A stretch of 64,000 nt of DNA, taken from contig NZ_JAUUTZ010000016.1 in NCBI RefSeq assembly GCF_030678915.1, positions 1 through 64,000 of the forward strand, written 5' to 3'. The notes beneath the pieces are model-generated. The model searched no databases. It saw nothing but the letters and a program-made list of their open reading frames with translations, and was not told the DNA's origin. A program made the position numbers and the translations under genes. Positions 23,650 to 32,064 of the stretch are shown in pieces. The stretch comes from Paracoccus wurundjeri (lineage in GTDB: Bacteria; Pseudomonadota; Alphaproteobacteria; Rhodobacterales; Rhodobacteraceae). Position 1 is the first letter of the stretch, and each line of letters opens with the position of its first letter.

Positions 23650-24888
23650 CTAAAGCCCGTCCAGAAGCTGCCGGATATGTCCGGCTTCAGCCGGCGTGTT
23701 CGCGAGCGCAATGGCCCGCCCGAAGGCGTCGCGGGCTTCGTCTTTCCGGGCAAGGTCGCGCAGGAAGGTTCCGCGCACACCGTGGAAGTAGAAATAACCG
23801 TCCAGCGGCGCGGCCAGCGGCTCGATCATATCAAGTGCCGCCTGCGCGCCGTGCAGCTTCGACACCGCAACCGCCCTGTTCAGGGTAATGACGGGTGAGG
23901 GCACATGATGTTCCAGCGCCCGATAAAGCGCCTCAATCTCGGCCCAGTCGGTATCCTCGGGCCGCGACGCACGGGCATGGATCGCGGCAATGGCGGCCTG
24001 GATCTGATAGGAGCCGGGCCGATGGTGCAGCATCGCCTTGTCGATCATGACAAGCGCTTCGGCAATCATCCGGCGGTTCCACTGCTTGCGATCCTGATCC
24101 TCCAGCAGGATCGGTGCGCCATCTTTGTCAAAACGCGCGTTCTGGCGCGAATGCTGGATCAGCATCAGTGCCAGCAGGCCCATCAGTTCGGGCTCAGCGG
24201 GAAACATGCGCAGCAAAAGCCGCGCCAGCCGGATCGCCTCGTCACAAAGACCCGCGCGCTCGCTGGCGGGGTTGGCGTCGGTATAACCCTCGTTGAAAAC
24301 CAGATAGATCATGGCGGTGACGGTGGCCAACCGCTCGGCGCGTTCGGCAGGGCCCGGCGTATCGAAGGGAATATCGGCATTGGCGATGCGGGCCTTCGCG
24401 CGGGTGATGCGCTGCTCCATCGCCTTTTCCTTGATCAAAAAAGCCGCCGCGATGCGCGACACCGGCAGACCCGACACGATGCGCAACGCCAGCGCGATCT
24501 GCTGCGTCGCGGGCAGGTCCGGATGACAGCAGACGAACAGAAGCCGCAGGATATCGTCGCGATAATCGGCCGCATCCAGCCGCTCGGCCATGTCGGGCTG
24601 GTCGGCTGCGCCATCAAATGCGGCGTCATCGGGCGGCAGTTGCGTCAGCCGCCTCTGGCGACGCATATAATCCAGCGCCGCATTGCGACCAACCATGATC
24701 AGCCAGGCGGCGGCATCGCGGGGCGGACCCTTTTCGGGCCAGTTTTTCAGCGCGCGAAGACAGGCTTCCTGAAACGCCTCCTCGGCCAGATCGAGATCGC
24801 GGAAATAGCGCAGAAGCGCCGCTACGACCTGCGGCCGCGTTCCGGTCAGCCGCGCTTCGATCCAGCTTGGGTCAGGGGTCCGTGTCAT
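23650..24888 (-). CDS. ECF sigma factor with long C-terminal extension (ECF42 type)
   Basis: The N-terminal 170 residues are a group IV sigma factor: region 2 (VVAALLRYFRDLDLAEEAFQEA, AAWLIMVGRNAALDYMRR) and region 4 (ALALRIVSGLPVSRIAAAFL). It continues for about 240 residues into the helical extension of ECF42-type factors (VFNEGYTDANPASERAGLCDEAIRLARLLLRM, ALEHHVPSPVITLNRAVAVSKL). The preferred ATG at 24888 lies inside the end of the upstream YCII gene (17-base overlap), indicating coupling. ECF42 genes are characteristically next to DGPF/YCII proteins, as here, and have no dedicated anti-sigma factor. The inducing signal is unknown. Confidence 0.9.
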   Translation of the reverse strand: MTRTPDPSWIEARLTGTRPQVVAALLRYFRDLDLAEEAFQEACLRALKNWPEKGPPRDAAAWLIMVGRNAALDYMRRQRRLTQLPPDDAAFDGAADQPDMAERLDAADYRDDILRLLFVCCHPDLPATQQIALALRIVSGLPVSRIAAAFLIKEKAMEQRITRAKARIANADIPFDTPGPAERAERLATVTAMIYLVFNEGYTDANPASERAGLCDEAIRLARLLLRMFPAEPELMGLLALMLIQHSRQNARFDKDGAPILLEDQDRKQWNRRMIAEALVMIDKAMLHHRPGSYQIQAAIAAIHARASRPEDTDWAEIEALYRALEHHVPSPVITLNRAVAVSKLHGAQAALDMIEPLAAPLDGYFYFHGVRGTFLRDLARKDEARDAFGRAIALANTPAEAGHIRQLLDGL

Positions 24889-25249
24889 GTGCGGCTGACG
24901 CTCCGTCGGGGTAATAGCCCATGATCGGGCGCAATTCATAGGCGCCGCCCGGATTGGCCTCGGTCAGTTCGCGGGCGATTTGCAGGCCCTGATCAAGATC
25001 CCTGATATCGACGATATAGAAGCCCAGAAGCTGTTCCTTGGTCTCGGCATAGGGCCCGTCCAGCACCATGCCGTCGCTTTTCCGCAAGGTCGTGGCCGAG
25101 GATGAGGGCATCAGCCGGGCGATCGGCTTGAACTGATCGGCCCATTTTCCATGCACCTTTTTCAGCCGCGTGATAACGGCGGCATCATGTTCGGCCGACC
25201 AGTTCGAGGTGACGTTTTCGTCATGATAGCAGAGGATGGCGTAAAGCAT
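24872..25249 (-). CDS. YCII-related (DGPF) protein, copy 1
   Basis: A 125-residue protein with the signature VLDGPYAETKEQLLGFYIVD, the DGP(F/Y)xExKE motif of the YCII-related family. The N-terminus MLYAILCYHDENV is typical. The ATG at 25249 has GGAG eight bases upstream, better than the ATG four codons earlier. It is cotranscribed and overlaps with the ECF42 sigma factor. The family's biochemical role is not established; it is a genetic partner of these sigma factors. Confidence 0.9.
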   Translation of the reverse strand: MLYAILCYHDENVTSNWSAEHDAAVITRLKKVHGKWADQFKPIARLMPSSSATTLRKSDGMVLDGPYAETKEQLLGFYIVDIRDLDQGLQIARELTEANPGGAYELRPIMGYYPDGASAAHDTDP

Positions 25250-25307
25250 TGGCGTCTCCATTCCAGCCGCCGCGTTGGAGGTGCGGCTGGAAAGTGATAA
25301 TGCACGA

Positions 25308-25733
25308 TCAATCCTCGCCGGCCAGCCTGTTACGCGTGTCAGCGTGGATTGCCGCGACTTCGGGGGTCAGGGCTTCGCTGAAATCGTCCATCTCGTAGAT
25401 GGGCCGGATCTCCAGTTCACTGGGGCCAGGCATCGGATTCGGGCAGCGTTTTGCCCAGGTGACGGCCTCGTCCATGTCCTTGACGGTCCACAGCCAGAAG
25501 CCCGCGACCAGTTCCTTGGTCTCGGCGAAGGGGCCATCGATGACCAGCCGCGAAGGCCCGTCAAACATAATCCGCTTTCCCTGGGACGAGGGCTTCAGCC
25601 CGTCGCCGCCGGTCATGATGCCGGCCTCTACCAGTTCCTGATTGAATTTCCCCATCGCCTCCAACAGCTCGTGCGAGGGCATAACCCCCTTTTCGCTGTC
25701 CTCGGTGGCCTTTACGAATACGGCGACACGCAT
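25308..25733 (-). CDS. YCII-related (DGPF) protein, copy 2
   Basis: A 141-residue second member of the family, with VIDGPFAETKELVAGFWLWTVKDMDEAVTW as the signature segment. The N-terminus MRVAVFVKATEDSEKGVMPS is of the longer subtype seen near ECF42 factors. The start has a good AAGGAG. It heads the three-gene unit DGPF-DGPF-sigma, so two paralogues of different length precede one sigma factor. Confidence 0.9.
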   Translation of the reverse strand: MRVAVFVKATEDSEKGVMPSHELLEAMGKFNQELVEAGIMTGGDGLKPSSQGKRIMFDGPSRLVIDGPFAETKELVAGFWLWTVKDMDEAVTWAKRCPNPMPGPSELEIRPIYEMDDFSEALTPEVAAIHADTRNRLAGED

Positions 25734-25860
25734 GGTCTTTCTCCTTGATTGCTTTGGCCCTCGTCGGGCTTGTAATCTGAAGACGTCGCGCAGATCGCCA
25801 ATCCGACACGGCGGCGCTTTTTTTCAAGATCCCGAAGACAGACAAGACGCCGGGCTTGGC

Positions 25861-26835
25861 TTAGCCTGTCTCGGAATGCAACTCGCGGAACAGCTTCGGT
25901 TTGATGCCGAAGCGGCGCTCGAAGACCTCGGTCAGGCGCGCGGTCGGATAAAGACCGACCTTGTCCGCGATCTCCTTCAATGGCAGGCCACGCGACAGCA
26001 GCATCCGCGCCATATCCAACCGCGCGATTTCCACAAATCGCGCAGGGGTGATCCCCGTGGCCGCAACGAATTTGCGGTGAAAACTGCGTTCGGTCATGCC
26101 GGCCCGTTCGGCCAGACAAGGCACGTCCAGCGTCTTGTCCAGATGTGACAGCAGCCATTCGATCAATTCGGCAAATGGGCTTTCGGCCCTGCTCTGCGCC
26201 TGAAGAACAAAGCTGAACTGCGACTGATATCCGGGCCTGCGAGCATAGAGTACCAGCCTTTTCGCGACCTCGCCGGCGATTGCCGCATCCAGATCGGCCG
26301 AAACCATAGCCAGCGCCATGTCGATGCCGGTGGTGACGCCTGCCGATGTCCAGCACCTGCCATCGACAACATAGAGCGCGTCGGAATCGACGATAACTTC
26401 GGGAAATGCCCGCGCCAGTTGCGCACAGGAATCCCAATGCGTCGCGACCCGCCTGCGGTTCAGCAAACCCAACGCGGCAAGGATGAAGCCTCCGCTGCAA
26501 ACAGAGCCGAAGCGTTCGGCATTTTCCACCAATGGCGGCAGCGTGGTGCTCAATTCCGCATCCGCCATCGCCGTCAGCAGGTGCGGGCGTTCGGCACCGA
26601 CGACCACAACCATATGCGCCTGACCGGGCACAAGGGTGGCGAGTCGCCGGGTTTCGACCGAGATGCCGCTGCTGCTTTCAACCGGCCCGCCCCGGGCAGA
26701 GGCGACAGTCATCGCATAGAACGGGGCCAAGCCCCGTTCGACCAAAGCACGATTGGCGTTGTTGAAAACCGCTGTCGGCCCCGAAAGGTCAAGCAGTTCA
26801 AAACCCGGATAGACAATAAGGACGATCTGCGGCAT
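25861..26835 (-). CDS. GlxA-family transcriptional regulator (DJ-1/PfpI plus AraC HTH)
   Basis: A 324-residue regulator with an N-terminal DJ-1/PfpI-like domain (MPQIVLIVYPGFELLDLSGP, CSGGFILAALGLLNRRRVATHW around the elbow cysteine) and a C-terminal AraC-type domain (LAERAGMTERSFHRKFVAATGITPARF, then LKEIADKVGLYPTARLTEVFERRFGIKP). Such proteins usually respond to a small ligand and activate adjacent genes. It is divergent from the PfpI-like gene at 26918, its likely target; the 82-base gap holds an imperfect AAATT/AATTT inverted repeat at 26842-26857. Confidence 0.92.
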   Translation of the reverse strand: MPQIVLIVYPGFELLDLSGPTAVFNNANRALVERGLAPFYAMTVASARGGPVESSSGISVETRRLATLVPGQAHMVVVVGAERPHLLTAMADAELSTTLPPLVENAERFGSVCSGGFILAALGLLNRRRVATHWDSCAQLARAFPEVIVDSDALYVVDGRCWTSAGVTTGIDMALAMVSADLDAAIAGEVAKRLVLYARRPGYQSQFSFVLQAQSRAESPFAELIEWLLSHLDKTLDVPCLAERAGMTERSFHRKFVAATGITPARFVEIARLDMARMLLSRGLPLKEIADKVGLYPTARLTEVFERRFGIKPKLFRELHSETG

Positions 26836-26917
26836 TGGCAGAAATTACCATAAATTTGTCATTTCCGCCATACCGCAAGTCATCTAGCCTGAAAACCTAA
26901 AGGTGCGAAGGTGGCAA

Positions 26918-28069
26918 ATGTCCTTACGGCGGATCCTCTTGGCGATTGCGGCGATGGCGATCATCGGGCTGGCCGGGTTTGGCGGCTGGGTCGCGAAACT
27001 GCCACCGAATGCAGTGGCCATGCCAGCACCCTCGGTTCCGGCAGCCGAAACAGATGCGATGCTGTCTGCACTGGCCCCCCGGACATCTACACGCCCCATG
27101 ATCGCGATCGTCGGTCTTAACGATGCCACCGAAACCACAGACTACCTTTTGCCGGTCAGTATCCTGCGCCGTGCCGACGTGGCGGATGTCGTGATGCTGG
27201 CGGCCGGTCCGGGACCCGTCCGATTGTTCCCGGCCCTGAGCGTCGAGGCGGATGCAACCATCGCCGCATTCGATGCCATACATCCGCAGGGCGCGAATTA
27301 CGTGATTGTCCCGGCGATGAGCCGCGATGACGCCCCCGTGATCCTGGACTGGCTGCGGGCGCAATCGGCCAAGGGTGCCGTCATCATCGGTATCTGCGCC
27401 GGGGCCAAGGTCGTTGCTGCGGCGGGGTTGCTGGACGGTAAACGTGCAACCACGCATTGGTATTATCGGGATGAGATGCTGCGGCGAAATCCGGCGATCC
27501 GATATGTGACCGACAGGCGAATAGTCGCGGATGGCCAGGTGGTCACGACGACTGGGATCAGCGCATCCATACCGATGATGCTGACACTTGTCGAAGCGAT
27601 CGGCGGACGGACCCGCGCCGAAAACGTGGCGCAGGATCTGGGGGTGCAAGGCTGGGGCCCGGAACATTCCAGCGCTGCCTTCCGCCTGACCTTTGCCTTC
27701 GCGACCACAGTTCTGCGGAACCGCCTCGCGTTTTGGAAGCACGAGACGTTCGGTATCCGCATGCGCCCCGGCATGGACGAGGCAACGGTGGCGCTGGTTG
27801 CCGACGGATGGTCGCGGACCTATCGCTCGCAAGCCATTGCAGTCGCCGAAACACCGCAGGCGATCGTGACGGCCAACGGCATCCGCATTCTGCCGGATCA
27901 GGTTGCCGGGACGCGTTCCGCCGATCGATGGCTGGCATTCCCATCCGGGCAAGCGCCGGCTGACGCGCTTGACAACATGCTTGGAGCGATCCGTGACACC
28001 TATGGCCGCCCGACCCACGATCTGGTCGCGATGCAACTGGAATACCCGACGGGGGATGGTGCGCGATGA
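26918..28069 (+). CDS. Membrane-anchored DJ-1/PfpI-domain protein with unusual C-terminal half
   Basis: The 383-residue product starts with a membrane segment (MSLRRILLAIAAMAIIGLAG), so the rest is probably periplasmic. The first half is a DJ-1/PfpI domain with the elbow GICAGAKVVAAAGLLDGK (Cys near 160) followed by RATTHWYYRD, the same pattern as in the divergent GlxA-type regulator. The last 170 residues (from about NVAQDLGVQGWGPEHSS) are not recognised. A GTG at 26903 is an alternative start, but GAAGG lies six bases before the ATG at 26918. It could be a sensor or amidase-like enzyme paired with the regulator; function unknown. Confidence 0.82.
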   Translation: MSLRRILLAIAAMAIIGLAGFGGWVAKLPPNAVAMPAPSVPAAETDAMLSALAPRTSTRPMIAIVGLNDATETTDYLLPVSILRRADVADVVMLAAGPGPVRLFPALSVEADATIAAFDAIHPQGANYVIVPAMSRDDAPVILDWLRAQSAKGAVIIGICAGAKVVAAAGLLDGKRATTHWYYRDEMLRRNPAIRYVTDRRIVADGQVVTTTGISASIPMMLTLVEAIGGRTRAENVAQDLGVQGWGPEHSSAAFRLTFAFATTVLRNRLAFWKHETFGIRMRPGMDEATVALVADGWSRTYRSQAIAVAETPQAIVTANGIRILPDQVAGTRSADRWLAFPSGQAPADALDNMLGAIRDTYGRPTHDLVAMQLEYPTGDGAR

Positions 28070-28227
28070 TCTGCCGCCGCCCCGATACCGGGCGAAATAA
28101 ATCTCACCGTCCTTGTCGGCAAACGGTCTCGTTGTTCGTCCTATGTCCAGATCGCAACGATCCGCCGAATCTATCATGATCATGCCGTCCGGGACATGCC
28201 GAGCCGGCATTACAGCAAGGGAGAAGG

Positions 28228-28716
28228 ATGATGACGAAACTGGTAACCTGCCTCTGGTTCGATCTCGGCCAGGCCAGCAAGGCCGCCGAATTCTATGCGG
28301 CGACCTTTCCTGACAGTCATGTCGATCGGGTGAACACGGCGCCCGCCGATTATCCAAGCGGCAAGGTCGGGGATGAGCTGACGGTCGAGTTTACCGTTCT
28401 CGGCCGACGTTTCATCGGTCTGAACGGAGGGCCGATCTTTACTCCGAACGAGGCCGTCAGCTTCATGGTGCTGACCGAGGATCAGGCCGAGACCGACCGC
28501 TACTGGAACGCGATTGTCGGCAATGGCGGCCAGGAAAGCGCATGTGGCTGGTGCAAGGATCGCTGGGGGCATTCCTGGCAGATCACGCCGCGCCGGCTGA
28601 TGGAGCTGACGACGGGATCGGACCGCGAAAAGGCGCGCCGCGCTATGGAGGCAATGTTGACCATGCACAAGATCGACCTGGCAGCAATCGAAGCCGCCGC
28701 CGCAGGGTCTGGCTGA
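28228..28716 (+). CDS. VOC-family protein, PhnB/3-demethylubiquinone methyltransferase-like
   Basis: A 162-residue VOC protein of the PhnB-like group: [26 protein letters not shown] at the N-terminus, [15 protein letters not shown] in the middle and [20 protein letters not shown], the group's typical last strand. Two successive ATGs (28228 and 28231) follow AGGGAGAAGG, and either could be used. Despite the family's historical name it is not expected to be a methyltransferase. It opens a run of three small plus-strand genes. Confidence 0.88.
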   Translation: MMTKLVTCLWFDLGQASKAAEFYAATFPDSHVDRVNTAPADYPSGKVGDELTVEFTVLGRRFIGLNGGPIFTPNEAVSFMVLTEDQAETDRYWNAIVGNGGQESACGWCKDRWGHSWQITPRRLMELTTGSDREKARRAMEAMLTMHKIDLAAIEAAAAGSG

Positions 28717-28766
28717 CCAGCACAATCCGGGAAAGACCGCTATTCGACAACGCGAACGAGGCCAAG

Positions 28767-29129
28767 ATGACCGACGATACCAGAACCACGCGCGACATCA
28801 TCACGCGCTTCCATAACGCTTTCAAGGCGCATTGCCCCGAGGATCTTGATGATCTGATCGCCGATGACTGCGTTCTCGAGAATACGGCACCCGCGCCGGA
28901 CGGCGCACGGTATGAGGGCCGGCAGGCATGCCTGAGCTTCTGGAAGGACATCGCAGCCTCTGCGAATCTTGCCTTCGAGGATGAGGAAATCTGGGTCAGC
29001 GGCGAACGCGGCATCATTCGCTGGCAACTCAGATGGGGCGATGGCGACACGGCGCGCGTACGTGGCGTCAACATCATGCGCGTACGCGATGGGCACATCG
29101 TCGAGGGCCTGGGATATGTGAAGGGGTAA
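28767..29129 (+). CDS. NTF2-like (SnoaL-type) protein
   Basis: A 120-residue cone-fold protein: MTDDTRTTRDIITRFHNAFK then DLIADDCVLENTAPAPDG, ACLSFWKDI and C-terminal RGVNIMRVRDGHIVEGLGYV. NTF2-like proteins include isomerases, small polyketide cyclases and ligand-binding proteins; the substrate is not predictable here. The ATG at 28767 follows a GAGG site and lies 50 bases after the VOC gene. Confidence 0.85.
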   Translation: MTDDTRTTRDIITRFHNAFKAHCPEDLDDLIADDCVLENTAPAPDGARYEGRQACLSFWKDIAASANLAFEDEEIWVSGERGIIRWQLRWGDGDTARVRGVNIMRVRDGHIVEGLGYVKG

Positions 29130-29229
29130 TCCATCGCGCTCCATCAAGAACAGGCGCCGCCTCGCAGCACCGGCGATCAGCAGCAAACGGCACCGGCGCT
29201 GTCCGGACGTCAATCAAGGGAGACGCAGA

Positions 29230-29514
29230 ATGATCATCATCTCTGGATACGCGCTTGCAAATAGCGCCGAGGAACGGGATGCCGCAGTTGCGGCTTTTGC
29301 CGAAATGGTGATGCGTGCGCGGAAGCAGGACGGCTGCATCGATCTTGCCATCACGGCGGACTCGGTCGATCCGACGCGCAGCAATATCATCGAAATCTGG
29401 CGCGACGAACAGGCATGGAAGGCGTGGCAAAAGCTGGCCAAAGGACCCAAGACCCGTCCGAAAGCCGTCAATGTCTCGCTTTACCGGACTGATAGCGTCA
29501 AGAAGCTCGCCTAG
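29230..29514 (+). CDS. ABM-family (antibiotic biosynthesis monooxygenase-like) protein
   Basis: A 94-residue ferredoxin-like dimer-forming protein: MIIISGYALANSAEERDAAV, then RKQDGCIDLAITADSVDPTR and IEIWRDEQAWKAW. These are the usual ABM landmarks (a glycine-cysteine strand turn and an ExW). Related proteins are quinol monooxygenases or heme-binding proteins; the specific role is unknown. It follows the NTF2-like gene by 100 bases with an AAGGGAGA ribosome site. Confidence 0.88.
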   Translation: MIIISGYALANSAEERDAAVAAFAEMVMRARKQDGCIDLAITADSVDPTRSNIIEIWRDEQAWKAWQKLAKGPKTRPKAVNVSLYRTDSVKKLA

Positions 29515-29638
29515 AAAACCCTGCCATACGCATTGCCGGCTTCACACATGGTCAACGCGCCATGGCAGGTCACCTTCGAACCCGTCATGGGCCGCGACAA
29601 AGTTGACCCGGGCCGCCTGGCAGCCCGGGCCCTTGCTG

Positions 29639-30430
29639 TCAGAGCTTCAGCCCACATGCGCGACGGATCGCGACCTGAACCGGCGATGGCGGCAAGGCCG
29701 GATCGAATTCCCCCGCCGGCAACAACGGTGGCTGGGCCATGAAGCGCGGTTGCCGTCCACGATGCGGTTGCGCGGAATGGACGATAAAGGGATGACACAG
29801 ATAAACGGTGCCCGCGGCCCCGGTCGCCAGGGCGATGTCGCAATCACCCGTGGAGGTATAGCCGCCCGCCGAAAGCTGCCTCAGCGTCGCCCCCTGATCG
29901 CCATAGGGCAACAATTCGCGCGCAATGACCGCGTGCGAGCCTTTGCGTATTCTCGTCGGCGCATCCTTCGGACCGACATCCGAGAACATGAACAACATCA
30001 GCAATGCGCGCCCGCTGCTTTTCACATTGGCCCGCCATTCCATGAAATCCAGATTATCCGTGCCGAAGCTCATATCGACATGCCAGCCATCGTCGCCGGG
30101 GGATTCCGGCGAGGGAAAGCGGATCGGAAAGGTTCCAAGGCCATTCGGAGCAAGCCAGCGGTCCTTGCCGACAAGTTGATCATAGGCATTGTGCAGCCGG
30201 GGAGTGTTGGCAGCATCGACAAAAGGGCGCGAGGTCTTGAACCCCAGTCGAACGACGGGCTGGACCCAGCCTTCCGGTCTGTCGGGCGACAGCCCCATCT
30301 CGGCCCATAACGCGTCCCGGCCTTGTTTTGCGAGGTCGGTGCCGAAGGCATGTTCGATCTTGACGAAACCATCGTCGATGAAGCTCTGGACCTGATCCGT
30401 GGTCAGGCCAAGCCGTTTGAATTCGGGCAT
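29639..30430 (-). CDS. Phytanoyl-CoA dioxygenase (PhyH) family oxygenase
   Basis: A 263-residue 2-oxoglutarate/Fe(II) oxygenase of the PhyH family. The HxD iron motif is in DGWHVDMSFG (near residue 117), the distal His probably lies in LCHPFIVHSAQPHRG, and an Arg in that segment would bind 2-oxoglutarate. The ATG at 30430 (MPEFKRLGLTTDQVQSFIDDGFV) has a GGAG 11 bases upstream and starts at the family's typical position; the ORF is open further upstream without homology. The substrate is probably a small hydrophobic or amino-acid-like metabolite, unknown here. Confidence 0.87.
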   Translation of the reverse strand: MPEFKRLGLTTDQVQSFIDDGFVKIEHAFGTDLAKQGRDALWAEMGLSPDRPEGWVQPVVRLGFKTSRPFVDAANTPRLHNAYDQLVGKDRWLAPNGLGTFPIRFPSPESPGDDGWHVDMSFGTDNLDFMEWRANVKSSGRALLMLFMFSDVGPKDAPTRIRKGSHAVIARELLPYGDQGATLRQLSAGGYTSTGDCDIALATGAAGTVYLCHPFIVHSAQPHRGRQPRFMAQPPLLPAGEFDPALPPSPVQVAIRRACGLKL

Positions 30431-30619
30431 TTCACATTCTCCATTCGGCCACCGCCCGGGCGGGGCCGTCCTGATCTGATCGGCGCAGATGCGCCACAAC
30501 GGTTCGGGCCGTTCAGATCAGCGGAAAGAATGTAGACATGAACATCATGGCTTAGGTGGTTATCAACTTGGCAGGCGGGAATCAAGCTGGCAGCCCTGAC
30601 CACTGCCGTAATGTCCACG

Positions 30620-31040
30620 CCGCGCCCCCACCGGGCGGCAATCGCCGCGTATGCATCCCGCAGATCAGGTACAAGCACAGTGGCAGCTCCTCCAGCCGGT
30701 CCAACCGGTACATCATTGCATCGACATAGTTCGCCACCTCACGAATGTCGTCAATCAGCTCCCCGGCCCGGGTCTCGGTTTAGAAGCACGGAAGGTCGGT
30801 CAGCGTGGATTGCGTATCCTCGATCCAGGACGACAGCACCATCTCCTTGCGCATATACATTTCTGATGCAGCAACAGCATGGTAATATCGTCCAGTCGCC
30901 CGGGCGTTCGCCCGGCGAGGCTCAACCGCTCGAGAAGCGCCAGCACATCATTGGCGGCAAAGGCGCCGGAACGAAGGCGCACAGGATCTCGCCCGCGGCG
31001 GGAAGCCGCCAAGGCGCTGATTGGGCTTGGAATCGGTCAT
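30620..31040 (-). pseudogene. Decayed Fic-family gene, N-terminal half only
   Basis: Three reading frames on the minus strand together recreate the N-terminal part of a Fic/DOC-family protein: GEILCAFVPAPLPP, then (frameshift) NDVLALLERLSLAGRTPGRL, then (frameshift) SEMYMRKEMVLSSWIEDTQS followed by an in-frame stop, and finally DIREVANYVDAMMYRLDRLE with ELPLCLYLICGMH. These correspond to the family's RAFVPAPLPP, MYVRKEAVLSSQIEGTQSS and DVxEVLNY..LPLSLRLIREIH blocks. The catalytic HPFxxGNGRxxR segment is absent. At least two frameshifts and a stop make it non-functional. Confidence 0.75.
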
Positions 31041-31383
31041 GCAGGCATTGTGGCAGAGGGGGCTTATTCAAGTAATGCCGGGACAAGTTAAATAGCGGGT
31101 CAGCTTGGGTAAGCAGCCTGAAACAAGGAACTCATAACACAACCGGCTCCGCATCCAGAGTGCAGGTGCTTCGCCCTCAGGGATTCGTACCTACCACAAC
31201 ATGAACAGCCAGCAAGCGGGGCGCATAGGGCGCAAACCGGACCTGTGGCGAGGCGGCATGACTGCCGTAGCATTTCGTCAGAACGGATATTGCTGTGGTA
31301 ATCTCGGTTATGCTTTGACATCGATTCCGTTCGCTGAAAGATGTCATCATCCCACAGGATGACGGCCGTTGCTCTTGATGATG
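31041..31383. other. Gene-free stretch upstream of the Fic relic and downstream of kdpE
   Basis: No supported ORF, RNA gene or repeat was found. A hairpin (TCATCC/GGATGA around 31346-31364) lies about 20-40 bases past the kdpE stop. It lacks a good T-run, so it is at best a weak terminator. Confidence 0.4.
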
Positions 31384-32064
31384 CTATCCGTCCGCCAGCC
31401 TGTATCCGATGCCGGGCTCGGTGAATATCCATCGCGGATTCGCCGCATCATCGCCCAGTTTGCTGCGCAAATGCCGGATATAGACCCGCAGATACTGACT
31501 GTCCTCCGTGTGCGCCGGTCCCCAGATCGCCTTGAGGATCATGTCATGTGTCACCAGCCGCCCGGCATGCGAGGCAAGCAGCCATAACAGGTCAAACTCC
31601 TTCCGGGTCAGATTCAGGTTTTCCCCTTCCAGGATGGCACGGTGATCCGTGATATCGATCTGCAGCGGGCCGAGCGTCAGAGTTGCTGGCGCGGCCTCGC
31701 GCGTGTAATCGCGCAACAGGCCGCGCAGCCGGGCAAGCAGTTCTCCGGTCGAGAAGGGCTTTGTCACATAATCCTGTGCCCCTGCGTCGAGCACTGCGAT
31801 CTTGCCTGCATCGTCGCTTCTCACCGACAGAACCAGGACGGGCAGATGCGACCATTCGCGCAATTTCTCGATGACCGTGATGCCATCTGCATCCGGCAGG
31901 CCCATATCGAGGATCATCGCCGCCGGTGCCTCTCTCGCCGCCACGGCAACCGCCTCATGTGCCGTTGCCGCCTCGGAAACGATGTAACCTTCGGTTTCCA
32001 GTGCAACCCGCAAAAAACGCCGGATCGGAGCCTCGTCATCGACGATGAGGATGCGTGAGGTCAC
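31384..32064 (-). CDS. kdpE: KdpE response regulator
   Basis: This is the OmpR-family response regulator that activates the kdp operon when potassium is limiting. The receiver domain starts SRILIVDDEAPIRRFLRVAL, with the phosphorylated Asp in MILDMGLPDADG (near 52) and Lys in DYVTKPFSTGELLARL. The C-terminal winged helix has LTRKEFDLLWLLASHAGRLVTH and the terminal RHLRSKLGDD...EPGIGYRL. It overlaps kdpD by four bases (ATGA) and is the last gene of the operon. A likely DNA target is the 11-bp repeat array at 39382-39420. Confidence 0.96.
   Translation of the reverse strand: MTSRILIVDDEAPIRRFLRVALETEGYIVSEAATAHEAVAVAAREAPAAMILDMGLPDADGITVIEKLREWSHLPVLVLSVRSDDAGKIAVLDAGAQDYVTKPFSTGELLARLRGLLRDYTREAAPATLTLGPLQIDITDHRAILEGENLNLTRKEFDLLWLLASHAGRLVTHDMILKAIWGPAHTEDSQYLRVYIRHLRSKLGDDAANPRWIFTEPGIGYRLADG

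Noticed and set aside
26924..28357. A 477-codon minus-strand ORF opposite the PfpI gene.
   Set aside because: The sequence is rich in Arg/His/Gly with no domain, and the plus-strand frame clearly encodes a DJ-1/PfpI protein.
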